From assembly GCA_903830725.1 (NCBI GenBank), contig CAIKVH010000060.1, positions 1 to 62,895 of the forward strand: a DNA stretch of 62,895 nt, given 5' to 3'. Shown here piece after piece: positions 18,772 through 27,391 of this stretch; the stretch's first letter is position 1; every line of letters begins with the position of its first letter. The translations under genes and the position numbers were made by a program. This DNA comes from an uncultured Burkholderiales bacterium. Lineage in GTDB: Bacteria > Pseudomonadota > Gammaproteobacteria > Burkholderiales > Burkholderiaceae_C. The notes under the pieces are model-generated. The model did no database searches, had not been told where the DNA came from, and was given only the letters and a program-made list of their open reading frames with translations.

Positions 18772-19350
18772 TTAAATATGCATGTAGGCGATGACACCCA
18801 TCACAAGTCCCAGTGCGCCCACGCCGTACATTCCCTTTTGAAGCCAACTTTTTCTAGTCAACAAAGCAATAGCAGCCAATGCTACGCAGACCTGCAAAAT
18901 CGTAGTAGCTAGTGCCCACTGATGGTGGTTGTGCATCTGATGCTCTGAGCGTTCTTCCCACTCTTTTGCTTCCGCTTCGAGTTTCTCGGCATCTTTTTTA
19001 ATCTCAGCTTTTTCAGATTTGTATCTCGCTATCTCCGTGGTGTAAAACTCAACCCGATTTTTTGGCGCTACATCTAGAGCGAGTTCCCAAAGATTTTGTT
19101 TGCTACTCTTTGCCTGGTAGTAGTTCCATTTGTTAGACGCCTCAGTCTTGATGATTGCAGCATTATTTTTAAAAAGTCCTGCGTCAGCCTGAGTAGCACC
19201 AGCCATGTAACCGAAAATTGCTCCAAAAGTAGCAATAATGGCTGTGAACATCGCAATTTGGCTAGTCATGCTTTTGCTGCCACCGTGTTCGCTAGCATGT
19301 TCCAATTCATGGTCGTGAGGTCCGTGTACTTCAAATCCTTCCTCTGACAT
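18772..19350 (-). CDS. DUF4337 membrane protein
   Basis: A 192-residue inner-membrane protein of the DUF4337 family. The N terminus is His- and Glu-rich (VHGPHDHELEHASEHGG), followed by a transmembrane helix (AMFTAIIATFGAIFGYMAG), a charged coiled-coil stretch (about residues 100-140, Lys/Glu heptads) and two C-terminal transmembrane helices. The start at 19350 follows AAGGAGA on the minus strand and removes 11 unlikely residues of the longer frame. It begins 10 bases after folA, so the two are probably co-transcribed. Function is unknown. Confidence 0.8.
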   Translation of the reverse strand: MSEEGFEVHGPHDHELEHASEHGGSKSMTSQIAMFTAIIATFGAIFGYMAGATQADAGLFKNNAAIIKTEASNKWNYYQAKSSKQNLWELALDVAPKNRVEFYTTEIARYKSEKAEIKKDAEKLEAEAKEWEERSEHQMHNHHQWALATTILQVCVALAAIALLTRKSWLQKGMYGVGALGLVMGVIAYMHI

Positions 19351-19360
19351 AAAAGTCTCC

Positions 19361-19846
19361 TTAGTTTTTTTCCAAATAAACAATACTATAAATCATCCCG
19401 TTTACAGCGGTGTGACGCGTTCGGCTGATCTCCCTCCAGTGCTCATCAAAGACTGGGGCCTTGGCTTCACCCTCAAAATCAGCTTCAATCTCTGTAATTA
19501 CCGCATGAGTCGCAAGCCCCATGCACTGGGCATACACTAACGCCCCTCCAATGACCCACAAATCAGTGTTTGTACCAACGAGATTAATCGCTTCATCGAT
19601 ACTTTTGACCACTTTAGCACCACTCATCTCTAATGCTAATGAGCTGCTGAGGACGAAATTCATTCTACCGGGAAGAGGGCGAAATTTTGAAGGAATAGAT
19701 TCCCAAGTGTTTCTTCCCATAATGACTGGGCTGCCCATGGTAGTTTTCTTGAAGTGCGCTAAATCTTCTGGAAGATGCCAGGGGAGAGTGTTGTTTTGGC
19801 CAATCGTGCCGTTGCGAGCGCGAGCCAATATAAGTTTAAGAGCCAT
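19361..19846 (-). CDS. folA: Dihydrofolate reductase
   Basis: A 161-residue DHFR regenerating tetrahydrofolate with NADPH. Motifs are LILARARNGTIGQNNTLPWHLPEDL (Met20-loop region with the PWHLPED core), MGRNTWESIP and IGGALVYAQ. The thymidylate synthase thyA, its natural partner, is 1.4 kb away, separated by an opposite-strand methyltransferase, suggesting that gene was inserted or flipped within an older thyA-folA pair. Confidence 0.96.
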   Translation of the reverse strand: MALKLILARARNGTIGQNNTLPWHLPEDLAHFKKTTMGSPVIMGRNTWESIPSKFRPLPGRMNFVLSSSLALEMSGAKVVKSIDEAINLVGTNTDLWVIGGALVYAQCMGLATHAVITEIEADFEGEAKAPVFDEHWREISRTRHTAVNGMIYSIVYLEKN

Positions 19847-19960
19847 TTATAAGATCAATTTGTACCAAGTTAGATTTTCTCATATCTTTAGGACCATTTT
19901 GACTACTTAATTCTGGCATACTTAAATTGAATCGAATCATTTTTACTGAAAAGGTAATCG

Positions 19961-20059
19961 ATGAGATCCAAAAAATCATTACCCAAGGATTCAATTATCA
20001 AAGCACCTAGACTCATGCATATTCTTAAAATTCATCCGTTAATGATTGTTTTTGCATGA
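19961..20059 (+). CDS. Possible 32-codon leader ORF overlapping the methyltransferase start
   Basis: An open frame from ATG 19961 to TGA 20057-20059 encodes 32 residues rich in Lys, Ile and Pro (begins MRSKKSLPKD, ends MIVFA). A modest AAGG ribosome-binding site lies eight bases upstream. Its stop overlaps the methyltransferase ATG as ATGA, and the downstream gene has no visible ribosome-binding site of its own. This arrangement is typical of translational coupling. Whether the peptide is made is unproven. Confidence 0.45.
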   Translation: MRSKKSLPKDSIIKAPRLMHILKIHPLMIVFA

Positions 20060-21267
20060 TGGACCCTATTCAACCAGACGATAACTTCTTAGTGGTTGAT
20101 AGGAACGGGGAGCAAGTACGTTATGAATGGCGATCTGAAAATGGATCGCCACTTCCGCGTAAGTTACAGCTCATCGATGACACATGCACAGCTGATCACG
20201 CTCTCAAGTTAGCCAACTCAGGTACTGCTTTGCTTTGGAATGGAGATTTTCAAAATGCTCGTCATCTTTTGCAAGCCATTGCTAGAAGGCTGGATAAGCG
20301 CATAAAAAAAAGAGATGACTCTAAATCGGGTAAGCCTCTCACAGTTTCCCAGAGATTTGATACCTTCAGGGAGGATCAAAAGAGTCGCGCTCAAATACTT
20401 GGTAAATTACTTATACCCATCGGGAGTGATCATAAAATTCAATTAAAACGCGCCCCCGATATTGAGCGCGCAAGCGAACAGGTTTATGGTTTAAATATTC
20501 CTGCGTTTATCGTCTCACTTCGCGAATTACAGGGCGTAATCAGTGCATTTGAATGGCGAAAGAAGGGGGTGAATATTGATTTATCCTCCCACGGTATACC
20601 TGTATTTAATATTACGCCTCACTACGGTGTCTTCTCCCCCATTCGCGGCGAGTATTTGAAGTTGGTGGCCTCAGCCCCTTTGCCTAATTCATTAGATTCA
20701 AAGACTTATGTATTTGACATAGGCACAGGCACAGGTGTCCTTGCATTGATCCTGGCCCAAAGGGGGGCGCAGAGAATTATTGCAACCGATCAAAGCCCTA
20801 GGGCAATTGCTTGTGCCTTAAATAACCTACAAGACCAAGGGCTGCACTCAAAAATTCGAGTTGTGCAAACCCATTTATTTCCCGTTGATGTTCAATCCCA
20901 AGAGCCAGTTAAAGCGGCCTTGATTGTTTGCAATCCCCCCTGGCTCCCAGGCCCTTCTAGTGGGGCAGTAGATAGCGCTGTCTTTGATCCTGCCAGTCAG
21001 ATGCTCAAAGGATTTTTGGACGGGCTGAGCAAGCATTTACTAGCTAACGGTGAGGGGTGGTTAATATTGTCAGATATTGCGGAGCATCTTGGTCTTCGCT
21101 CTAGGGCGCAGTTGCTGCAGTGGATACAAGAGGCAGGCTTAGAGGTGCTTGAGCGTATGGATGTTCACCCCGAACATAAGAAAGCTCAGGATCCAAACGA
21201 TCCCTTTTACGCTGCAAGGTCTAAAGAGATCACTTCGCTTTGGCGACTTGCAGTTAAGGTCAATTGA
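20056..21267 (+). CDS. SAM-dependent methyltransferase of the PrmC/HemK-like type
   Basis: A 403-residue protein. The second half is a class I methyltransferase with FDIGTGTGVLALILAQRGA (SAM loop), ATDQSPRAIACA and the NPPW catalytic motif (VCNPPWLPGP) typical of N5-glutamine or adenine N6 methyltransferases. The first ~200 residues form an extra domain I cannot name. Start at ATG 20056 (or 20059), without its own ribosome-binding site, overlapping a 32-codon ORF. It lies between the opposed folA and thyA. The substrate is not predicted. Confidence 0.85.
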   Translation: MMDPIQPDDNFLVVDRNGEQVRYEWRSENGSPLPRKLQLIDDTCTADHALKLANSGTALLWNGDFQNARHLLQAIARRLDKRIKKRDDSKSGKPLTVSQRFDTFREDQKSRAQILGKLLIPIGSDHKIQLKRAPDIERASEQVYGLNIPAFIVSLRELQGVISAFEWRKKGVNIDLSSHGIPVFNITPHYGVFSPIRGEYLKLVASAPLPNSLDSKTYVFDIGTGTGVLALILAQRGAQRIIATDQSPRAIACALNNLQDQGLHSKIRVVQTHLFPVDVQSQEPVKAALIVCNPPWLPGPSSGAVDSAVFDPASQMLKGFLDGLSKHLLANGEGWLILSDIAEHLGLRSRAQLLQWIQEAGLEVLERMDVHPEHKKAQDPNDPFYAARSKEITSLWRLAVKVN

Positions 21268-21292
21268 TATCCTCACCGAGTTGGGGCAATGT

Positions 21293-22147
21293 TTAAATCG
21301 CAACTGGGGCTTTTATGGCAGGATGGCATTCATAACCTAGAACCTCAAAGTCCTCGAAGGCATAATCAAACACCGAGTCTGGACAACGCTTGATGTTAAG
21401 TTTTGGGTATGCGAAAGGCTCCCTAGATAATTGCAAATTTACCTGTTCGGTGTGATTGCTATAGATATGGCAATCCCCACCAGTCCATATGAACTCACCC
21501 ACCTCAAATCCGCATTGCTGTGCAATCATGTGTGTGAGTAATGCGTAACTAGCAATGTTAAAGGGAACTCCCAGAAAAATATCTGCACTACGTTGATACA
21601 GTTGGCAACTGAGTTTAGGGCGAGAGCCGCTGACCCCTACCTCAGCAGGAGCAACATAGAACTGAAAGAAAGCATGACAAGGCATTAGAGCCATCTTGTC
21701 TAATTCAGATACATTCCAAGCACTCACTATCATCCGTCTGGAGTTAGGGTTGGATTTAAGAGTTTTGATCAAATCACTGATTTGGTCAATATGACCGCCA
21801 TCTGGGGTGGGCCAACTTCGCCACTGAACTCCGTAGACTGGCCCGAGGTCACCGTCTTCTTTGGCCCATTCGTTCCAAATGCTTACACCTCGTTCCTGTA
21901 GCCATTTGGCGTTACTGTCACCATTGAGGAACCAAAGAAGCTCATAGATAATGGATTTAAGATGAACCTTTTTAGTTGTCACCAAAGGAAATCCTTGCTG
22001 CAGATTAAACCGCATTTGATAACCAAATACACTTTTCGTCCCCGTACCAGTTCGGTCCTCTTTGGAGACACCGTTTTCAAAAACGTGCTTCATGAACAGT
22101 TCGTATTGATTGCTGTTGGTGTTGGGTACTAAAGGATCTGAGTTCAT
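21293..22147 (-). CDS. thyA: Thymidylate synthase
   Basis: A 284-residue ThyA converting dUMP to dTMP with methylenetetrahydrofolate. It has [13 protein letters not shown], the YGVQWRSW motif, the active-site Cys157 in [13 protein letters not shown], and the C-terminal carboxylate region ending APVAI (needed for closure over substrate). About 11 extra N-terminal residues compared with E. coli precede the usual NQYELF. It converges with the methyltransferase. Confidence 0.96.
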   Translation of the reverse strand: MNSDPLVPNTNSNQYELFMKHVFENGVSKEDRTGTGTKSVFGYQMRFNLQQGFPLVTTKKVHLKSIIYELLWFLNGDSNAKWLQERGVSIWNEWAKEDGDLGPVYGVQWRSWPTPDGGHIDQISDLIKTLKSNPNSRRMIVSAWNVSELDKMALMPCHAFFQFYVAPAEVGVSGSRPKLSCQLYQRSADIFLGVPFNIASYALLTHMIAQQCGFEVGEFIWTGGDCHIYSNHTEQVNLQLSREPFAYPKLNIKRCPDSVFDYAFEDFEVLGYECHPAIKAPVAI

Positions 22148-22280
22148 TGCAATTGAGGAGTTAAGGCTTTCAGTCAGTTTAGGTGAGCCAGAAATGTGAG
22201 AAATTAAATAAAGGGATCAACTGTGTGTGGATTTTAAATCTCTTTTCTGACAGTTTGAAATGGGCGGCGACGCTACCTCT

Positions 22281-23696
22281 CTACAGAGCGTTAATCACTC
22301 TACCTGGGTTCATGATGTTATGGGGATCAAGGGCTTGTTTGATTGACCGCATGATCGAGAGCGCTGTTGGGTCCTTGTAGTCCTTTAAAGAGTTAACTTT
22401 TAGGCTTCCAACACCATGCTCTGCGGAAATGGACCCGCCAAACTTCATCACACTGTCGTAGACCAGAGCGTTGATATCGTGCTCGTAAGTTTGCAGGAAA
22501 ATTTTTGGATCAATTCCCTGCGGTGCCTGTACGTTGTAGTGTAAATTTCCGTCCCCAAGGTGTCCGAAATTCACAATTCGAACGCCCTCAATTTTCTGTG
22601 TAATGAGTGCGTCTGTATGCATAACAAATGGTGGGATTTGTGAGACTGGTATTGAAATATCGTGTTTGATATTTAGCCCCTGCGCAGCTTGAGCCATCGT
22701 AATGTTCTCTCGAATTAACCACAACGCCTTCGCTTGAGCGAGACTCTCGGCAATGACCGCATCCGTGATAACGCCAGCCTCAATGGCTTTTTGCATGAGT
22801 CCTTCAAACAAAGTCCTTGCATGCGACTCTGACTCGTTGTCAGAGGCTTCTAACAAAATACAGTATGGATTTTCTTTCCATAAGGGAACCTTCATTTGAG
22901 GGAAATGTTTGTCCACTAAACTGAGAGCAAATTGCCCCATGACCTCAAACCCGCTCAGCGCAGGTCCAAGCATTTTGTGTGCAAGTCCTAGTAATTCAAC
23001 GGCTTGTTCAATGCTTTGGACGCCTGCCCATGCGGTTAATTTTGCTGCAGGCAGGGGATAGAGCTTTAGAGTTGCGGCCGTGATGATGCCAAGGGTTCCT
23101 TCGCTGCCTACGTATAGATTTTTTAGATCATAGCCCGTGTTATCTTTTCTAAGTCCAGACAGTCCGTTCCAAATCTCACCGTTAGCGCTTACCACCTCTA
23201 GTCCTAAGCAAAGATCGCGGGCGTTGCCATACCTCACCACTTGGGTACCGCCGGCATTAGTGGATAAATTTCCCCCTATCGTGCAACTGCCCTGGGAGCC
23301 AAGACTGAGGGGAAATAAAAAACCTGCCTTTTCCGCGCTTTGTTGAACCTGCTGTAAAACACTCCCCGACTCAACAGTCATTGTGAGGTTGGCTGCGTCA
23401 ATCGCTCTGACTTTATTCATGCGTTGCATACTAAGTAAAATTTGCGTACCGCTATCGTTTGGAATAGATCCGACAACCATGCTGGTATTGCCCCCTTGAG
23501 GCACGATGCTGACTCTTTCCTCAAGGCAGGCTTTGACAAGGAGGGAGACCTCCCTAGTGGTTCCAGGGCTAATTACGGCAAGTGCTTTGCCCCGAGCGCG
23601 TTTTCTCCAGTCCTCCTCGTATTTGGTGAGGTCGCCGGTGGTTTGGATATGCGTTGATCCAACGATGGTTGATAGCTTATTTAGAAATTCGTTCAT
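22281..23696 (-). CDS. FAD-binding oxidoreductase, GlcD/D-2-hydroxyacid dehydrogenase type
   Basis: A 471-residue flavoprotein with a PCMH-type FAD domain (VPQGGNTSMVVGS, GNLSTNAGGTQVVRYGN, GSEGTLGI) and a C-terminal FAD-oxidase domain (NFGHLGDGNLHYNV and the final SAEHGVGSLK). It should oxidise a D-2-hydroxy acid such as D-lactate, glycolate or D-2-hydroxyglutarate; the exact substrate cannot be read from the sequence. It lies downstream of the DUF2069 gene on the same strand, as often seen in Burkholderiales. Confidence 0.9.
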   Translation of the reverse strand: MNEFLNKLSTIVGSTHIQTTGDLTKYEEDWRKRARGKALAVISPGTTREVSLLVKACLEERVSIVPQGGNTSMVVGSIPNDSGTQILLSMQRMNKVRAIDAANLTMTVESGSVLQQVQQSAEKAGFLFPLSLGSQGSCTIGGNLSTNAGGTQVVRYGNARDLCLGLEVVSANGEIWNGLSGLRKDNTGYDLKNLYVGSEGTLGIITAATLKLYPLPAAKLTAWAGVQSIEQAVELLGLAHKMLGPALSGFEVMGQFALSLVDKHFPQMKVPLWKENPYCILLEASDNESESHARTLFEGLMQKAIEAGVITDAVIAESLAQAKALWLIRENITMAQAAQGLNIKHDISIPVSQIPPFVMHTDALITQKIEGVRIVNFGHLGDGNLHYNVQAPQGIDPKIFLQTYEHDINALVYDSVMKFGGSISAEHGVGSLKVNSLKDYKDPTALSIMRSIKQALDPHNIMNPGRVINAL

Positions 23697-23759
23697 AAGA
23701 GCAATGAAATTAGAACGTGTTAAGTGATCTTGATTGCGAGGTACTTGTTCAGATGATCT

Positions 23760-24188
23760 TCAAATTGGGAAATTCGCCGTATGGACTGCATTTTGGAATC
23801 TGTAACGGACATGCATCGCACAGGCGGCGAATAATAAGATACAAATTGCAACCTCTAACCCAGCGTATAGTCTACTTGGATAAGCGTCACCCCAAAGGCG
23901 CACAACGCCTTCGATAAAGTAAAACCAAATCCAAAGGCTAAGCCATCGGTAGGTGTATAGGCGATTCTTCAATAAACCAGTCAAGGGAATGCAAAGGGGC
24001 AGCGCTTTTATGCACAACCAAGAACCGCCAGGGCGAATGGGGGCCAGCCAAAGTTCCCACAGAACCGATAAGACAATTAATGCGATGAGTGAAGTTATGG
24101 CGACCCGTTGAGTTAGTTTGATAGACGCAGGGGGGTCTATTTCTAGCTCACCTGGTTTTGAAGGAATGGATAAAGGGGTATCAGACAC
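23760..24188 (-). CDS. DUF2069 membrane protein
   Basis: A 142-residue inner-membrane protein with about four hydrophobic helices (VAITSLIALIVLSVLWELWL, IPLTGLLKNRLYTYRW, WIWFYFIEGVVRLWG, ICILLFAACAMHV). The WFYFIEGVVRLW segment is characteristic of DUF2069 proteins. No catalytic residues are evident and the role is unknown. It is divergent from yihY with a 174-base gap and lies upstream of the FAD oxidoreductase gene. Confidence 0.85.
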   Translation of the reverse strand: MSDTPLSIPSKPGELEIDPPASIKLTQRVAITSLIALIVLSVLWELWLAPIRPGGSWLCIKALPLCIPLTGLLKNRLYTYRWLSLWIWFYFIEGVVRLWGDAYPSRLYAGLEVAICILLFAACAMHVRYRFQNAVHTANFPI

Positions 24189-24362
24189 GGTGTTGATTGT
24201 CTCGTTATGTGGTTCGAAGTGATCGTGAGAAAGTTTTATGGTTAAGCTAAAGTTAACACTTTAGAATTGCTTATTCGAAATTTTTTGAAAGATAATATAA
24301 CCTCTTGAACTCTTACATACTAAACCGAGCTTAATCGATTCGCTGTTTTTATTAACCACTAC

Positions 24363-25571
24363 ATGATTGTCTCTTATCTTAAAGCGCTTAGTCAAAATTT
24401 ACGGGAGTTTCCCTGGAAGCGATCTGCATTAATTGTATTCAGGCGATTTACAGAGGACCGGTTAGCCCAAACAGCGGGTAGCCTTACCTTTACGACCTCC
24501 ATTGCACTGGTACCTTTATTTACAGTTGTCTTGGCGGCTTTTACGATATTTCCCATATTTGGGCAGTTTCAAGTTGGCATTCAGCGCTGGCTAGTAGAGA
24601 GTCTGATGCCCGAGAGCATCTCCCGTCAAGTCCTAGGTTATCTAACCCAGTTTTCGTCTAAAGCGAGCCGGTTGGGGGTTGCGGGCTTTGCTGCGTTGGT
24701 GTTTTCAGCCATCGCATTGGTCTTAACCATTGATCATACGCTGAATGCGATTTGGAGAGTTCGTACTCACCGCTCGTGGATGAAGCGGATGGTTCTGTAC
24801 TGGACTGCAATGACACTTGGTCCTTTGGTGGTCGCACTGGGACTCTTCTTAATGTCAATGGTCTTTAGTTACACAGGAGATACGCTCCCGGTATTCTCAA
24901 TTATTTGGAGACCTTTGTTAAGCCTCATTGAGTTCGTTTTATTGGTGTGTTCTATCAGCGCTCTCTACCGTTTTATGCCCAATTCGCAGGTAGAGTCTAA
25001 ACACGCTTTGATCGGTGGATTCAGTGCGGGGGTTGCACTCGAGGGCGCTCGTAAATTATTAACCTTGTATCTTGGAAAGATGTCGACCTTCTCCGTAGTC
25101 TACGGAGCTTTCGCAACAGTACCGATTTTGTTGGTATGGATTTACACTTTATGGGTCATCGTTTTGGTTGGTGCCGTTTGGGTTTCTTGTCTTCCCGCGC
25201 TTTTACAGGAAAGTGTGAGGGAGGGGGGCGGTCCGGGATGGAAGTTTCAGCTCGCAGTTGAGTGTTTGCAACTTCTTTACCGAATCCAGCAAAACGACTC
25301 TAAGGGCGCAAGCCTTTTTGCGATGTCTAGGTATTTGCAGGTTGATCCACTTGAATTGGAGCAAGTAATTGAGAAGTTAGTGGAGATGGATTGGATCGGC
25401 CTGCTTAACGAAGAAACGGACGGCGAGATGCCTAGGTATATTTTGTTAACCATGCCACAACAAGCTAGATTGAATACTTTGTTGAGCTGTTTTTTACTAA
25501 CGCCTAGCGAAGAGACAAAGGCTATTTGGTTAAGATTTGAAGGTCTTAGACTCGACACACTTTTACAGTAA
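24363..25571 (+). CDS. YihY family inner-membrane protein
   Basis: A 402-residue member of the YihY/BrkB (virulence factor BrkB) family, once mis-named ribonuclease BN. The N terminus has FTEDRLAQTAGSLTFTTSIALVPLF, followed by about six transmembrane helices, and the family block GAFATVPILLVWIYTLWVIVLVGA. A cytoplasmic tail of ~120 residues (from about residue 290) resembles a winged-helix-like domain (LEQVIEKLVEMDWIGLL). Suggested roles include transport across the inner membrane; none is proven. Confidence 0.9.
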   Translation: MIVSYLKALSQNLREFPWKRSALIVFRRFTEDRLAQTAGSLTFTTSIALVPLFTVVLAAFTIFPIFGQFQVGIQRWLVESLMPESISRQVLGYLTQFSSKASRLGVAGFAALVFSAIALVLTIDHTLNAIWRVRTHRSWMKRMVLYWTAMTLGPLVVALGLFLMSMVFSYTGDTLPVFSIIWRPLLSLIEFVLLVCSISALYRFMPNSQVESKHALIGGFSAGVALEGARKLLTLYLGKMSTFSVVYGAFATVPILLVWIYTLWVIVLVGAVWVSCLPALLQESVREGGGPGWKFQLAVECLQLLYRIQQNDSKGASLFAMSRYLQVDPLELEQVIEKLVEMDWIGLLNEETDGEMPRYILLTMPQQARLNTLLSCFLLTPSEETKAIWLRFEGLRLDTLLQ

Positions 25572-25603
25572 TAGTTGCGTTAAAGTCTCGCAAAGAGATA
25601 AGA

Positions 25604-25632
25604 GAAGGGCGCCTTAGGCGCCCTTCGTTTTT
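25604..25632 (+). terminator. Strong intrinsic terminator after yihY
   Basis: A perfect 10-bp GC-rich stem (GAAGGGCGCC / GGCGCCCTTC) with a TTA loop is followed by GTTTTT. It lies in the 60-base gap between the convergent yihY and TPR-protein genes and may partly work in both directions. Confidence 0.9.
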
Positions 25633-26512
25633 ACCAACTACTGTCGTCCGAACCCCCAGAGGAGTTGTCATCCCAGCCCGATCCTGAGCCGGAGTCAAAG
25701 GATCCAATATCGGGTGCCTGAGATTGATCAAAGGGCACGTATCCCCCGTTGTTTTGCATGCCAGAGGAGTCCGTGTGATGTTCCCCGCCCTCCATGGCTT
25801 TGGATAAGGCGTAACCCGCAGCGACACCTGCTAAGCCTCCTACAACCGCGCCACCAATTCCGGAGCCCGTGGGTCCGTATCCGGGGCCAGGCCCGTAACC
25901 AGGCCCGTAAGCTTGACCCCCCGGTCCAACTGGGCCCATGGGTCCGTATGGGGAGGGGGCAGGCCCGTAAACGATTGGGGGTGGAGCATTTCTGCGAATA
26001 ATGAAGCCAAGTAAGAACATGATTCCCACAGCTAACAAGATATATCCCCAAGGAAACGAGGCCGTCTCTTGTGTTCGCATAGAGGTTTGCGCACTGTTAG
26101 GACGTGAAGGATTGGACTGCGCTGCGTGTTCAGCGACATTAACTCTTTCTAAAATATCTTTGAATTTTTCTGGACTCTTTGCAAATTTCAAACTCGGATC
26201 GAGCCTTTGCGCTTCGAGTAATTCTTGTTGACTCTCATTGAAACGTTTCTCCTCAGCTAGAACTTGACCTAACTCGTAGTGAGCCTTTGCGCTAGAGGGT
26301 TTTTGATGCAAAACCTCTTTGAGCATTGCCTCAGCTTGCGTGTATCGACCCGCATCCACCGCATTTTCAATATCTTTTGGTGAGGGGAGCGCCTGGGCCT
26401 GAGCCCAGGAGACAGCTAGGAATGCAGAGCAAAGAAGTGCCTTTGAAAAAATAGTTCGCGCACGCTGCCCTAACGATTGGTTTGCGTTGTTTGCGTTGTT
26501 TGAGTACTGCAT
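25631..26512 (-). CDS. Exported tetratricopeptide-repeat protein with Gly/Pro-rich C terminus
   Basis: A 293-residue protein with an Asn-rich N terminus and a signal peptide ending near AQAQA, a TPR region (AMLKEVLHQKPSSAKAHYELGQVLAEEKRFNESQQELLEAQRL), a transmembrane helix near residues 153-170 (WGYILLAVGIMFLLGFIIRR), then a Gly/Pro/Tyr-rich segment and a Ser/Gly/Asp tail ending SDDSSW. It should be anchored in the inner membrane with the TPR part in the periplasm. A related arrangement is common in betaproteobacteria. Function is unknown. Confidence 0.8.
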   Translation of the reverse strand: MQYSNNANNANQSLGQRARTIFSKALLCSAFLAVSWAQAQALPSPKDIENAVDAGRYTQAEAMLKEVLHQKPSSAKAHYELGQVLAEEKRFNESQQELLEAQRLDPSLKFAKSPEKFKDILERVNVAEHAAQSNPSRPNSAQTSMRTQETASFPWGYILLAVGIMFLLGFIIRRNAPPPIVYGPAPSPYGPMGPVGPGGQAYGPGYGPGPGYGPTGSGIGGAVVGGLAGVAAGYALSKAMEGGEHHTDSSGMQNNGGYVPFDQSQAPDIGSFDSGSGSGWDDNSSGGSDDSSW

Positions 26513-26770
26513 TAAATCTCCTTATATGTTGCTCATGTCCATTGAAGGGGTGAGCCTTATGGATACTGTCCACTTCTACAGTTTAGTCTCACTGTCTCAC
26601 TCTATTTTCAACCCGTACTATATACCAGTGCCCATTCAATTAAGAACTTTACGGTTTTAATAAGTGCTAAGTTAGTAAACTGGTTGATATATGTGGGTAC
26701 TTCAAACAAATTCAAGTGGTACTAAAAGATCAAAAATAAGGGGCCTAGCTTAAGGTTTAAGGGTTAAGGG

Positions 26771-27244
26771 TTACGTATTCTTAATACGAGCGATGAGCTC
26801 TATTTCTACGCAGGCGCCCATGGGTAGTTGTGCGACGCCAAAAGCACTGCGAGCATGCGCGCCTGCCTCGCCAAAGACTTGACCTAATAACTCGCTACAA
26901 CCATTGGTTACCAAGTGATGCTCTTTAAACTCAGAGGTGGAATTGACTAGGCTCATCACTTTAACAATCCTGGAGATGTCATTTAAGCTCCTACCCACGG
27001 ATTCGCACGCTGCGTGAAGGGTGCCAAGAAGATCGACTGCAACCGATTTTGCTGCAAGCTGTCCCTCTTCGGTTGGCATCGTTAGGCCTAGTTGACCAAC
27101 CCATACAGTTCCCTCTTTTTTAGCGATGTGTCCGCTTAGGTAAATGTGGGAATCACTTACCACAAACGGGACATAAGCCGCAGCCGGGGTGGCTACTGGG
27201 GGCAGGACGATTCCTAAGTCGTTAAGTTTTTTGTAAATAGTCAT
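26771..27244 (-). CDS. RidA/YjgF family protein
   Basis: A 157-residue protein of the RidA (YjgF/YER057c/UK114) superfamily, in the ~150-residue subgroup (LSGHIAKKEGTVWVGQLG, the GACVEIELIARI C terminus). True RidA enzymes hydrolyse reactive enamines formed by PLP enzymes. The conserved Arg of the active form appears to be in HARSAFGVAQLPMGACVEIE, so imine deaminase activity is possible. It is a single gene; a short TTAAGGG tandem repeat lies just past its stop (26750-26773). Confidence 0.88.
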   Translation of the reverse strand: MTIYKKLNDLGIVLPPVATPAAAYVPFVVSDSHIYLSGHIAKKEGTVWVGQLGLTMPTEEGQLAAKSVAVDLLGTLHAACESVGRSLNDISRIVKVMSLVNSTSEFKEHHLVTNGCSELLGQVFGEAGAHARSAFGVAQLPMGACVEIELIARIKNT

Positions 27245-27391
27245 TATGTGTTTTAAAAGGAATAAATCAGCAAGAGCTCACTCGGGTAAACCCAATCTCT
27301 GGGCTTTCGGTAAATGGGTTCAAATGTATTCTCCGAATATATTAATTAATTTTATTTTAATTTTTCCAATATTATTGAAGAAAGTTGCTTT

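Noticed and set aside
24363..25571. Ribonuclease BN
   Set aside because: The family was once given this name, but YihY-type membrane proteins are not the nuclease.
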